Assembly: GCF_036346105.1 (NCBI RefSeq)
Contig: NZ_CP107811.1
Coordinates: 5,475,501-5,539,500 of the forward strand
DNA: 64,000 bases
Direction of reading: 5' to 3'
Source: Streptomyces sp. NBC_00539
Lineage (GTDB): Bacteria; Actinomycetota; Actinomycetes; Streptomycetales; Streptomycetaceae
The notes under the pieces were generated by a model. That model searched no databases. It saw only the letters and a program-made list of their open reading frames with translations, and was not told the DNA's origin. A program made the translations under genes and the position numbers. Below, one piece after another: positions 34,627-43,073 of the stretch (its first letter is position 1; the number at the start of each line of letters is the position of its first letter).

Positions 34627-35847
34627 CTACATGTACTGCTTCAGCTCGCGCCGGGCCAGGGACCGCTGGTGCACCTCGTCCGGGCCGTCCGCGAGCCGCA
34701 GGGTCCGCGCCGCCGCCCACAGTTCGGCCAGCGGGAAGTCCTGGCTCACCCCGCCCGCGCCGTGCAGCTGCACCGCGTCGTCCAGGATGCGCACCACCGC
34801 GCGCGGGGTCGCGATCTTGATGGCCTGGATCTCGGTGTGCGCCCCCCGGTTGCCGACCGTGTCCATCAGCCAGGCCGTCTTGAGGACCAGCAGGCGCAGC
34901 TGCTCGACGGTGACCCGGGCGTCCGCGATCCAGTTCTGCACCACGCCCTGCGCGGCCAGCTCCTTGCCGAAGGCGGTGCGGCCGAGCGCACGCCGGCACA
35001 TCAGCTCGATGGCCCGCTCGGCCATGCCGATCAGCCGCATGCAGTGGTGGATCCGGCCCGGCCCGAGCCGGGCCTGGGCGATGGCGAAGCCGGAACCCTC
35101 CTCGCCGATCAGGTTCGCCGCCGGGACTCGGGCCCCGTCGAAGACCACCTCGGCGTGACCTCCGTGGTCGTGGTCCTCGTACCCGTACACCCGCATCGCG
35201 CGCCGGACCTCCACGCCCGGAGCGTCCCGCGGCACCAGGATCATCGACTGCTGGCGACGGGGGTCCGCGGCGTCCGGGTCGGTCTTGCCCATGACGATGA
35301 AGACCTTGCAGTCGGGGTTCATGGCGCCCGAGATGTACCACTTGCGGCCGGTGACCACATACTCGTCACCCTGTGCGGAGCGCTCGATGCGGGTCTCCAC
35401 GTTGGTGGCGTCCGAGGAGGCCACCTCGGGCTCGGTCATCGCGAAGGCCGACCGGATCTCCCCGGCCAGCAGCGGTTCCAGCCACTGCTTCTTCTGTTCC
35501 TCGCTCGCGAACTGTGCGAGCAGCTCCATGTTCCCGGTGTCCGGGGCGGCGCAGTTGGTCGCCATCGGCGCCAGGTGCGGACTGCGGCCGGTGATCTCCG
35601 CCAGGGGGGCGTACTGGAGGTTGGTCAGCCCGGCGCCGTGCTCACTGTCGGGAAGGAAGAGGTTCCACAGGCCCTGACGGCGCGCCTCGGCCTTCAGTTC
35701 ACCGAAGACGGCCGGGGTGTCCCAGGGCGAGGCCAGCCGTGCGCGCTGCTCGGCGGCGACGGGTTCCGCCGGGTAGACGTACTCCTCCATGAACGTCGTG
35801 AGCCGTTCGCGGAGTTCCTCGGTACGGGCGTCGAATGCGAAGTCCAT
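34627..35847 (-). CDS. Acyl-CoA dehydrogenase, ACAD11/long-chain type
   Basis: The 406-residue FAD enzyme has AFAMTEPEVASSDATNVETRI, YVVTGRKWYISGAMNPDCKV, RTAFGKELAAQGVVQNWIAD and HGAGGVSQDFPLAELWAAAR. The pattern matches the group that works with a kinase-like partner in oxidation of hydroxylated acyl-CoAs. That partner is encoded just upstream on the same strand, seven bases away. The usual catalytic glutamate loop near the C terminus reads ADGPDEVHQRSLAR. Confidence 0.92.
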   Translation of the reverse strand: MDFAFDARTEELRERLTTFMEEYVYPAEPVAAEQRARLASPWDTPAVFGELKAEARRQGLWNLFLPDSEHGAGLTNLQYAPLAEITGRSPHLAPMATNCAAPDTGNMELLAQFASEEQKKQWLEPLLAGEIRSAFAMTEPEVASSDATNVETRIERSAQGDEYVVTGRKWYISGAMNPDCKVFIVMGKTDPDAADPRRQQSMILVPRDAPGVEVRRAMRVYGYEDHDHGGHAEVVFDGARVPAANLIGEEGSGFAIAQARLGPGRIHHCMRLIGMAERAIELMCRRALGRTAFGKELAAQGVVQNWIADARVTVEQLRLLVLKTAWLMDTVGNRGAHTEIQAIKIATPRAVVRILDDAVQLHGAGGVSQDFPLAELWAAARTLRLADGPDEVHQRSLARRELKQYM

Positions 35848-35854
35848 GGGTGGC

Positions 35855-36898
35855 TCAGCCTTCCTGGAGGGTGTTCAGGCCGTGTTCGATGAAGACCGGG
35901 ACCAGTTCGCCGATCCGGTCGAAGCCCGCGCCGACGGTCTGGCCGAGCGTGAAGCGGTAGTGGATGCCTTCGAGGATCACCGCGAGCTTGAACCAGGCGA
36001 ACGCCGTGTACCAGGCGATCGCCCCGGTGTCCCGGCCCGAGCGGGCGGCGTAGCGCTCGATCAGTTCGGCCGGCGAGGGGTGGCCGGGCGCGCCGCTCGT
36101 CGTGCTGACGGGGGAGTCGGCCATGCCGAGGTCGGCGCTGTACATGACGAGCAGCCCGAGGTCGGTCAGCGGATCTCCGAGCGTGGACATCTCCCAGTCC
36201 AGCACCGCCCGGATGGTGTCGTCCGGGCCGCCGATGAGCACGTTGTCGAGCCGGAAGTCCCCGTGGACCACGGTGGGGGCCGGGGAGTCGGGCAGGGCCC
36301 GGCCGAGCGCGCCGTGCAGTGCGTCGATGCCGGGGAGGTCCCGGCCCCGGGAGGCCGCGAGCTGCTTGCCCCAGCGGCGCAACTGCCGGTCGAGGAAGCC
36401 CTCGGGACGGCCGAAGTCGCCCAGGCCGACCGCCGCCGGGTCCACCGCGTGCAGGTCGACCAGGGTGTCCACCAGGCCGAGGACGGCCCGCCGGGTGCGG
36501 TCGGGGCCGAGGACGGCGAGCTGGTCGGCCGTCCGGTACGGGACCCCCTCCACGAACTCCATGACGTAGAACGGCGCTCCGAGCACCGACTCGTCCTCGC
36601 AGAGCAACAGCGGCTCGGGCACCGGTACGGCCGTCCCGTGCAGGGCCTGGATCACCCGGTGCTCGCGCCGCATGTCGTGCGCGGTGGCCAGTACGTGGCC
36701 CAGGGGCGGACGCCGCACGACCCAGCGGGTGGACCCGTCGGTGATCACGTACGTGAGGTTCGACCGGCCGCCCTCGATCAGCCGGCCGCTCAGCTCCCCG
36801 GCCACGAGCCCGGGCCGGGCCGCGTCGAGGTGGCCGCGCAGCCGGTCCAGGTCCAGGCCCTTCGGGCCGGACTGCGGCGAGGCTGGTGCTGGGGTCAT
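35855..36898 (-). CDS. Aminoglycoside-phosphotransferase-like kinase (ACAD11-type partner)
   Basis: The 347-residue protein starts at ATG 36898 after GGAGGTG. Kinase motifs are SNLTYVITDGSTRWVVRRPP, TVVHGDFRLDNVLIGG (catalytic loop) and AVLDWEMSTLGDPLTDLG (metal-binding aspartate). In ACAD11-type systems such a kinase phosphorylates a 4-hydroxyacyl-CoA so that phosphate can leave. Close linkage with the acyl-CoA dehydrogenase supports this here. An ATACCGACTGGT operator lies about 85 bp upstream. Confidence 0.9.
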   Translation of the reverse strand: MTPAPASPQSGPKGLDLDRLRGHLDAARPGLVAGELSGRLIEGGRSNLTYVITDGSTRWVVRRPPLGHVLATAHDMRREHRVIQALHGTAVPVPEPLLLCEDESVLGAPFYVMEFVEGVPYRTADQLAVLGPDRTRRAVLGLVDTLVDLHAVDPAAVGLGDFGRPEGFLDRQLRRWGKQLAASRGRDLPGIDALHGALGRALPDSPAPTVVHGDFRLDNVLIGGPDDTIRAVLDWEMSTLGDPLTDLGLLVMYSADLGMADSPVSTTSGAPGHPSPAELIERYAARSGRDTGAIAWYTAFAWFKLAVILEGIHYRFTLGQTVGAGFDRIGELVPVFIEHGLNTLQEG

Positions 36899-36980
36899 GC
36901 GGCGCACCTCCATGCGGAGCGGACTCCGTCCGGAGCGGACTTCATCCGGAGTGGACGGGGTATGGCGAACGGAAGCCATC

Positions 36981-36998
36981 ATGCCGACCAGTCGGTAT
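36981..36998. promoter_or_regulatory. Near-perfect palindromic operator ATGCCGACCAGTCGGTAT
   Basis: The 18-bp site has one mismatched pair. It lies between the phosphotransferase operon and the MBL gene end. Its minus strand begins ATACCGACTGGT, identical to the site before the SDR operon. Confidence 0.65.
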
Positions 36999-37057
36999 GC
37001 CGTCCAGTGCCCCGGGCCGGGAAATCCTCCGGGGGAGGCCCCCCCGGCCCGGCCGAC

Positions 37058-37969
37058 TCAGGCGTGGCAGAGTATCGGCGTCCCGCCGTTCATCACCGTC
37101 ATGTCCTTGAGTACGGCCATGATGTCCAGCGGCGCCCCTTCGGGCTCCCCGGCCAGCTCCGCGTAGGCCCGGTGCAGGTTCGCCACCAGCCGCTCGCTCT
37201 CCCGCCAGGCCGCGAATTCGCCCAGGTCGGCCCCGCGCGCGACCTCCAGCGGCGTCAGACCCTTCGCCACGCCCTCCCGGGCGAGTTCGGCGACGTGGCG
37301 CAGATACCGCTCGGTGGCGTCGTACGCCGACGGGTCGGTCAGCGGCCCGTGGCCCGGTACGACGGTCTCCGCGCCGAGCGAGCGCAGCAGCTCCAGCGCC
37401 CGAAGCGACCCGGCGAGGGAGCCCATCGCCAGGAACGGCGTGCCCTCGGCGAAGACGAGGTCCCCCGTGAAAACGACCCGCCGGCGGGGCAGCCAGACGA
37501 CGGAGTCCCCGGTGGTGTGCGCGACGCCCGGGTGGATGACCTGGACCTCGGTCTCCCCGACGTGCAGGGTCATCCGGTCGCTGTAGGTGAGGGAGGGCGC
37601 GGTGATCTCTATGGTGCCGAAGTCGGTCGCGGGCCAGATCATCTCCAGCTGGTGCCCGGCGGCGAGCTGCTCGGAGCGCGCGTTGTCGTGGCCGAGGACC
37701 AGCGCCTCGGGGACGAACACGCCGTTGCCGTAGGTGTGGTCGCCGTGGTGGTGGGTGTTCACCACCGTGCGGGGCAGCGGCACCCCGGCCGCCACGACCG
37801 CGTCCCGCAGGGCCAGCGCCCGGCGCTCGGTGGCGGCGGTGTCGATGAGCAGCGTCCGGCCGCCGTCGCTGACGAAGCCGGCGTTGTTCAGGCACCACCC
37901 GCCGTCGGGCTGGACGTAGGCGTACACCCCGGTCGCGGGCTGGACGAGGTACGGCTCGTCGATGGTCAT
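37058..37969 (-). CDS. MBL-fold metallo-hydrolase
   Basis: The 303-residue protein contains VVNTHHHGDHTYGNGVF, the H-x-H-x-D-H zinc motif, plus IHPGVAHTTGDSVVWLP, VVFTGDLVFAEG and VVPGHGPLTDPS. The fold is metallo-beta-lactamase, and the expected reaction is hydrolysis of a thioester, ester or lactone. ATG 37969 follows GGAGAG. It lies 159 bp upstream of the phosphotransferase on the same strand. Confidence 0.88.
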   Translation of the reverse strand: MTIDEPYLVQPATGVYAYVQPDGGWCLNNAGFVSDGGRTLLIDTAATERRALALRDAVVAAGVPLPRTVVNTHHHGDHTYGNGVFVPEALVLGHDNARSEQLAAGHQLEMIWPATDFGTIEITAPSLTYSDRMTLHVGETEVQVIHPGVAHTTGDSVVWLPRRRVVFTGDLVFAEGTPFLAMGSLAGSLRALELLRSLGAETVVPGHGPLTDPSAYDATERYLRHVAELAREGVAKGLTPLEVARGADLGEFAAWRESERLVANLHRAYAELAGEPEGAPLDIMAVLKDMTVMNGGTPILCHA

Positions 37970-38054
37970 CGGCGCTCTCCCCGGGTCGCTTGACAGGCGG
38001 TCAGCATCCTGCCAGTCGTGACGGCGCCGGGGGAGGGCGGGGTCTGCCGGGGCG

Positions 38055-38351
38055 TCAGTGGTCGTCGTAGTGCCCGTCGTGCTCGGCGTGCCGGTGGCCG
38101 TCGTGCAGGTAGTCCACGTGGTCGCCGTGCGGGACGGCCTCGTGACCGCAGGCCGGTCCGTGCGCATGGTCGTGGTCCTCGTGCGCCGCGTGTCCCTGCG
38201 TCTCGCACTCGTCCCAGTGCCCCGCGTGCTCCCGGTGCAGGTGGCCGTCGTGCGCGTAGTCGACGTGGTCGCCGTGGGGCACCTGCGGGTGGCCGCAGCC
38301 GGGGGCGTGGGCGTGCTCGTGCAGGAGGTGTTCCTGGTGGAGGGTCGTCAT
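38055..38351 (-). CDS. Histidine-rich protein with two metal-binding-like repeats (98 aa)
   Basis: Of 98 residues 27 are histidine and three are cysteine. The unit CGH-x2-VPHGDHVDY-x-HDGH occurs twice, near residues 18-38 and 68-88, each followed by short His-x-x-His runs. There is no signal peptide or membrane segment, so it is cytosolic. The composition suggests binding of zinc, nickel, cobalt or copper. Comparable small His-rich proteins occur in streptomycetes, but I know of no assigned role. Confidence 0.72.
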   Translation of the reverse strand: MTTLHQEHLLHEHAHAPGCGHPQVPHGDHVDYAHDGHLHREHAGHWDECETQGHAAHEDHDHAHGPACGHEAVPHGDHVDYLHDGHRHAEHDGHYDDH

Positions 38352-38434
38352 GGCGCCGAGGCTAGCCCCGATCATCCCTGTATGGCCGTTATGCCCTCTG
38401 TGGCGCGGAGAAGGCGGATCATCCGGCCGTCCGA

Positions 38435-38752
38435 TCATGTGATCACCGTCATGGCGAACACCGCCAGCGCCACCGTGCACAGCACCGCCCCCAGCGCCAC
38501 CCGCGGCGCCAGCACCGGCGGACGATAGGCCTCCAGCTCCCGGATCCGCCGGTGCGCCACGCCCAGGAACACCAGCCAGACCAGCGCGATCAGAGCCGCC
38601 CCACCCACCTCCAGCACCGACCCCGACCCGCGCAGCGCCTGGCGCAGCGCGAGGACCGCCGTCACCGCACAGGCCAGCGTCGTACGCCGCCACGCCAGCC
38701 GGGTCCGCTCCGGCTGGAGCCCCGCGTCACGCCCCTCGTCCGGCCCCGGCAC
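38435..38752 (-). CDS. DUF202 family membrane protein (second of pair)
   Basis: The 105-residue protein starts at GTG 38752, five bases after the preceding DUF202 gene. LQPERTRLAWRRTTLACAVT is the DUF202 motif, and three membrane helices follow (LACAVTAVLALRQAL, AALIALVWLVFLGVA, VALGAVLCTVALAVFAM). DUF202 proteins resemble the membrane domain of vacuolar VTC proteins. The bacterial role is unknown. Confidence 0.82.
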   Translation of the reverse strand: MPGPDEGRDAGLQPERTRLAWRRTTLACAVTAVLALRQALRGSGSVLEVGGAALIALVWLVFLGVAHRRIRELEAYRPPVLAPRVALGAVLCTVALAVFAMTVIT

Positions 38753-38757
38753 CGCCC

Positions 38758-39156
38758 TCACCGCGGGTTCGTCAGGCCCAGCAGGACGACCACCACCATC
38801 GCCCCCGCGACCAGCCCCACCCCCAGGCCCAGCACCACCGGGAACCGGGACACCGGCAGGTCCGCACCCCGCCGCATCGCCCGCTCGCACCGCACCCAGT
38901 GGTTCACCGCCCGCAGCGCACAGGCCGCCCCCACCGCGAGCAGCGCGAGGGCCATCCCGACGCGCACCCCCCACCGCAGGTCCGTCAGGAACTGGTCGAC
39001 CGCGAACCCGCCGCCCACCAGCGCCAGCGCGGTCCGGACCCAGGCCAGGAACGTCCGCTCGTTGGCCAGCGAGAACCGGTAGTCCGGTGTCTGGCCCTCC
39101 TCCTTCAAGCGCTGGGGGGAGAACCACAGGCGCACGTCCTTGACCAAATCGATCAC
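38758..39156 (-). CDS. DUF202 family membrane protein (first of pair, YidH-like)
   Basis: The 132-residue protein contains PDYRFSLANERTFLAWVRTA, the fuller DUF202/YidH signature, and three membrane helices (TALALVGGGFAVD, GMALALLAVGAACALRAV, VVLGLGVGLVAGAMVVVVLL). The tandem arrangement, long form then short form, is common in actinobacteria. Confidence 0.88.
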   Translation of the reverse strand: MIDLVKDVRLWFSPQRLKEEGQTPDYRFSLANERTFLAWVRTALALVGGGFAVDQFLTDLRWGVRVGMALALLAVGAACALRAVNHWVRCERAMRRGADLPVSRFPVVLGLGVGLVAGAMVVVVLLGLTNPR

Positions 39157-39160
39157 CCGG

Positions 39161-39694
39161 TCAATCTACTGGCCACCCCTCGTGCGCGCGCAGCCGCCGG
39201 TAGGCCTCAAGCCCGTCCGGCACCCACGCCCAGGCGCCCTCCGCCACCCGCTGCGCCAGTTCCTCCTCGGAGAGCCACGCGTGCCAGGCCACCTCCGACT
39301 CCTGCGGACGCACCGGCAGCCCGCACCGCACCTCGTGCACGTACGACCACCAGGAGCCGCCCGGCCCCTCGTAGAGGAACTTGAACAACGGCCGCGGCTG
39401 CTCCAGCCCGTGCACCCCCAGCTCCTCCTCGGCCTCCCGCAGCGCCGCCCGCGCGTAGTCCTCCCCGGTGCCCAGCACCCCGCCCACGAACATGTCGTAG
39501 TGCGAGGGGAACACCAGCTTCGAGGCGGTCCTGCGGTGTACGAAGACGCGCCCCTGCGCGTCCGTCACCCGTACGAACACGCACCGGTGGATCAGCCCGC
39601 GGGCGTACACCTCCCCGCGCGGCGCCCGCCCCGTCACCCGGTCGTCCCGGTCCACCACGTCCAGTACCTCGTCTGCAGCGCCCACACGATTCAT
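39161..39694 (-). CDS. NUDIX hydrolase
   Basis: The 177-residue protein carries the NUDIX box GVLGTGEDYARAALREAEEE LGV (G-x5-E-x7-REAxEELG form) near residues 75-97. The N-terminal part (VDRDDRVTGRAPRGEVYARGLIHRC...) is isopentenyl-diphosphate-isomerase-like in layout. The likely reaction is hydrolysis of a nucleoside diphosphate derivative. It overlaps none of its neighbours and ends five bases before the DUF202 pair begins. Confidence 0.88.
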   Translation of the reverse strand: MNRVGAADEVLDVVDRDDRVTGRAPRGEVYARGLIHRCVFVRVTDAQGRVFVHRRTASKLVFPSHYDMFVGGVLGTGEDYARAALREAEEELGVHGLEQPRPLFKFLYEGPGGSWWSYVHEVRCGLPVRPQESEVAWHAWLSEEELAQRVAEGAWAWVPDGLEAYRRLRAHEGWPVD

Positions 39695-39767
39695 CCAACA
39701 CCCCTGTTGACGGGTTACCGATCCGTAGCAAAGGATCTGCCCCACCACCGACGGAGGACGGCAGCGC

Positions 39768-41423
39768 ATGACGTACGACGCAGACGTGATCGTGATCGGA
39801 GCCGGGCTCGCGGGTCTCGTGGCCACCGCCGAGCTCGTCGACGCGGGCCGCAAGGTCATCCTGCTCGACCAGGAACCCGAGCAGTCGATCGGCGGTCAGG
39901 CGCACTGGTCCTTCGGTGGCCTCTTCTTCGTCGACTCGCCCGAACAGCGCCGGATGCGGATCAAGGACAGCCGCGACCTCGCCCTCCAGGACTGGCTCGG
40001 CACCGCCGGCTTCGACGGCACGCAGGACGCCTGGCCGCGCCGCTGGGCCGAGGCCTACGTCGACTTCGCGGCCGGGGAGAAACGCCCCTGGCTGCACGCC
40101 CGGGGCGTCCGCTTCTTCCCCGTCGTCGGCTGGGCCGAACGCGGCGGCTACGACGCGGGCGGGCACGGCAACTCCGTGCCCCGCTTCCACATCACCTGGG
40201 GCACCGGCCCCGGCCTGGTGGCCCCGTTCGAACGCCGGGTGCGCGCCGGAGCGGCCCGCGGCCTGGTCGAGCTGCGGTTCCGCCACCGTGTCACCGGCCT
40301 CTCCCGTACGGCCGGCACGGTGGACACCGTCAGCGGCGAGGTCCTGGAACCCTCCGACGTGCCGCGGGGCCGCGCGAGCGGCCGCGAGAGCACCGGCACC
40401 TTCTCCCTGCGGGCCCAGGCGGTGATCGTCACCAGCGGGGGCATCGGCGGCAACCACGACCTCGTCCGCGCCCAGTGGCCGGCCCGGCTCGGCACCCCGC
40501 CCGAGCGGATGCTGTCCGGGGTCCCCGCCCACGTCGACGGCCTCATGCTCGGCATCGCCGAGGAAGCGGGCGCCAGCCACATCAACAAGGACCGGATGTG
40601 GCACTACACCGAAGGCATCGAGAACTGGGACCCGATCTGGGCCCGGCACGGGATCCGCATCCTGCCCGGCCCGTCCTCGCTCTGGCTCGACGCCACCGGC
40701 AAGCGGCTGCCCGTGCCGCTCTTCCCCGGCTTCGACACGCTCGGCACCCTCGACCACATCATGGGGACCGGCCACGACCACACCTGGTTCGTGCTCAACC
40801 AGCGCATCATCGGCAAGGAGTTCGGCCTCTCCGGCTCGGAGCAGAACCCCGACCTGACGGGCAAGTCGGTGCGCGACGTCATCGACCGCGCCCGCCGGGC
40901 CGTACCGGGGCCGGTCAAGGCCTTCATGGACCGCGGTGCGGACTTCGTCGTCGAACGTGACCTAGCCGCCCTGGTACGCGGCATGAACGCCGTCACCAAG
41001 GAGAACCTGCTCGACGAGGCGACCGTCCGCGAGGCGGTCGTGGCCCGGGACCGGGAGATGGCGAACCCGTTCTCCAAGGACGCCCAGGTCACGGCGATCC
41101 ACGGAGCGCGCAGGTACTTGGGCGACCGGCTGATCCGTACCGCCGCGCCGCACCGCATCCTGGACCCGAAGGCCGGCCCGCTGATCGCCGTCCGGCTGTC
41201 CGTCCTGACCCGCAAGTCCCTCGGCGGCCTGGAGACGGACCTCTCCTCCCGCGTACTGACCGGCGACGGCGAGCCGCTTCCCGGCGTGTACGCGGCCGGC
41301 GAGGCGGCCGGCTTCGGCGGCGGCGGCGTGCACGGGTACCGCGCCCTCGAAGGCACTTTCCTCGGCGGCTGCGTCTTCTCGGGCCGCGCGGCGGGCCGTG
41401 CCGCGGCCGAGGCGGTGGGCTGA
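39768..41423 (+). CDS. FAD-binding dehydrogenase related to 3-ketosteroid delta-1-dehydrogenase
   Basis: The 551-residue flavoprotein begins YDADVIVIGAGLAGLVATAE, the FAD Rossmann motif. Further landmarks are GGQAHWSFGGLFFVDSPEQR, VIVTSGGIGGNHDLVRAQWP and the C-terminal GVYAAGEAAGFGGGGVHGYR (second FAD segment). It belongs to the FAD_binding_2 family (fumarate reductase/KstD group). Proteins of this exact type are usually annotated as FAD-binding dehydrogenase with unknown substrate. CGGAGGACGG precedes the ATG. Confidence 0.88.
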   Translation: MTYDADVIVIGAGLAGLVATAELVDAGRKVILLDQEPEQSIGGQAHWSFGGLFFVDSPEQRRMRIKDSRDLALQDWLGTAGFDGTQDAWPRRWAEAYVDFAAGEKRPWLHARGVRFFPVVGWAERGGYDAGGHGNSVPRFHITWGTGPGLVAPFERRVRAGAARGLVELRFRHRVTGLSRTAGTVDTVSGEVLEPSDVPRGRASGRESTGTFSLRAQAVIVTSGGIGGNHDLVRAQWPARLGTPPERMLSGVPAHVDGLMLGIAEEAGASHINKDRMWHYTEGIENWDPIWARHGIRILPGPSSLWLDATGKRLPVPLFPGFDTLGTLDHIMGTGHDHTWFVLNQRIIGKEFGLSGSEQNPDLTGKSVRDVIDRARRAVPGPVKAFMDRGADFVVERDLAALVRGMNAVTKENLLDEATVREAVVARDREMANPFSKDAQVTAIHGARRYLGDRLIRTAAPHRILDPKAGPLIAVRLSVLTRKSLGGLETDLSSRVLTGDGEPLPGVYAAGEAAGFGGGGVHGYRALEGTFLGGCVFSGRAAGRAAAEAVG

Positions 41424-42050
41424 GCGGAGCGGCGGGCCGGTAGCGCCATTCGGCCACTGACGCCCGGCTCCCGCATCCGCCCCCCGCGTGTGCCGGTCCC
41501 TGGCCCCTCGGCACCGGTCCTTCCGCGCCCGTCACCTCTCGGACAGCCCGTGGACAGCCGCAGGAGCCCCCTCCCGGCGTCGGCGGCCCCGCGACGGGCG
41601 CTGCGCGTTCCTCGGAGCGGTACGCACACCGCGCCCGCGCCGTGGCGCTGTCCGCGCAGGTCGGCGCGGCTGCCGGGGCCCTTCTGCGGTGCGGTTCCGG
41701 GAGGCCGGACCGGTCCGGGGAAGGCCGTCGCCGCTCGTCACGCGGACACCCGTCGACGGCTCCCCATGGCCGCCGCCGTGGTGCGGTCAAACCGGCACAA
41801 CAGCCTCAACCCAGGCCTTCGCCGGAGCAGTTGAAACCCGCCACGCGCCGGGCTGGACCTTGACGCGGAGCTGTGCTCACCGGTTTGCTGTGCGTGATCA
41901 TCCGGTCCCGGACCGGCGTGATCCGGCCGCAGTGCCCGCCCCACCGGTGCCACCGGCACCGCAATGCACCACCCGCACCACCCGCACCGTCCCCGCGCGT
42001 GCTGCCCGCACGCCGTCCACCCGCGTCCGTGTCCAGGAGGGAAACCGCGG
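41424..42050. other. Long intergenic region with no convincing gene
   Basis: About 630 bp separate the flavoprotein and the next gene. Frames on both strands lack natural composition. A TTGACG at about 41860 and an AGGAGGG at 42034-42040 are consistent with a promoter region and the ribosome-binding site of the following gene. Confidence 0.5.
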
Positions 42051-42998
42051 ATGTCCCCGCCTCCGCCGCCCCTCGGCCGCGCCCGCAAGCGGGACGCCCA
42101 GCTCTTCGACCCCGCCCTCTGTGACGCGGAACTCGTCGACGTCCGCGCCCAGTTCACCCAAGGCCGGTGGTCCAAGGCCCGCTCCCTCCTCGTCGGCACC
42201 GGCGACGACTGGGACCGCCGCGGCCACCGCGTCGTCGTCCTCGCCCAGACCCCGGCCGCCAACGCCTGGGCCCGGGAATGGCTGCTCGCCGAACCCGAGA
42301 GCGCCGACGCCGCCACGCTCCTCGCCTGCGCCGCCGTGTTCACCGCACTGCGCCGCAAGGGCACGCCCGAGGCCGCCGACGAGGCCTGCCGCCGGGCCGC
42401 CGCACTGCTCCCCGCCGACCCCACCCCCTGGCTCGGCCTGCTCATGCTCTCGCGCGCCTTCGGCACCGAAGAGGAGTTCAGCCGCCACTTCGACCAGGTG
42501 CGGGCCCGCCACCGGGAGCACCACCACGCCCACCACCTCATGGTCGCCAAGCTCGCCGAGCGCAACCCCGCCGTCGGGTACGACCCGCTCCACGAGGTCT
42601 ACGACTTCGCCGCCTGGGCCGCCGAGGAATCCCCGGCCGACTCACCGCTCGCCGTGCTCCCCGTCATCGCCCACGCCGAGCGCTACCGCGTCCTCGCCGC
42701 CGTCCACGGCCGCAGCCCCGGCGCGGCCGCCGCGCACTGGTCCGGCCGCCGCGCCCGCCAAGTGCTCCGCTCGGCCTTCGACTGGTGGCTCGAATGGGAG
42801 CGCGAGGACCACCCCCGCAACCGGGTCGACCTCAACTTCCTGGCCCACGCCAAGCTCTGCGAAGGCCGCCCCGCCGAGGCCGCCGCCCTCTTCCACCGCA
42901 TCGGCAGCCACGCCACCCGCGCCCCCTGGTCCTACCCCGACCTCGACCCGCACAAGGCCTTCCTCGCCGCGCGCAGCGCCGCACTCGGCACTGCTTGA
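42051..42998 (+). CDS. Uncharacterised helical-repeat (TPR-like) protein
   Basis: The 315-residue protein starts at ATG 42051 after AGGAGGG. It is alpha-helical, with repeated Ala/Leu/Arg helices (DVRAQFTQGRWSKARSLLV, LLACAAVFTALRRKG, DEACRRAAALLPADPTPW, DLNFLAHAKLCEGRPAEAAA), resembling degenerate TPR units. No signal peptide or catalytic motif is visible. It sits 75 bp before an amino-acid permease and may form one transcript with it. Function unknown. Confidence 0.7.
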   Translation: MSPPPPPLGRARKRDAQLFDPALCDAELVDVRAQFTQGRWSKARSLLVGTGDDWDRRGHRVVVLAQTPAANAWAREWLLAEPESADAATLLACAAVFTALRRKGTPEAADEACRRAAALLPADPTPWLGLLMLSRAFGTEEEFSRHFDQVRARHREHHHAHHLMVAKLAERNPAVGYDPLHEVYDFAAWAAEESPADSPLAVLPVIAHAERYRVLAAVHGRSPGAAAAHWSGRRARQVLRSAFDWWLEWEREDHPRNRVDLNFLAHAKLCEGRPAEAAALFHRIGSHATRAPWSYPDLDPHKAFLAARSAALGTA

Positions 42999-43073
42999 CG
43001 CACCCCGTTCCAGGCACGCCGCCCCACCGCACCGCCCCGCGCCCCCGCCCTTCCCCCGAAAGGACACCCCGCC

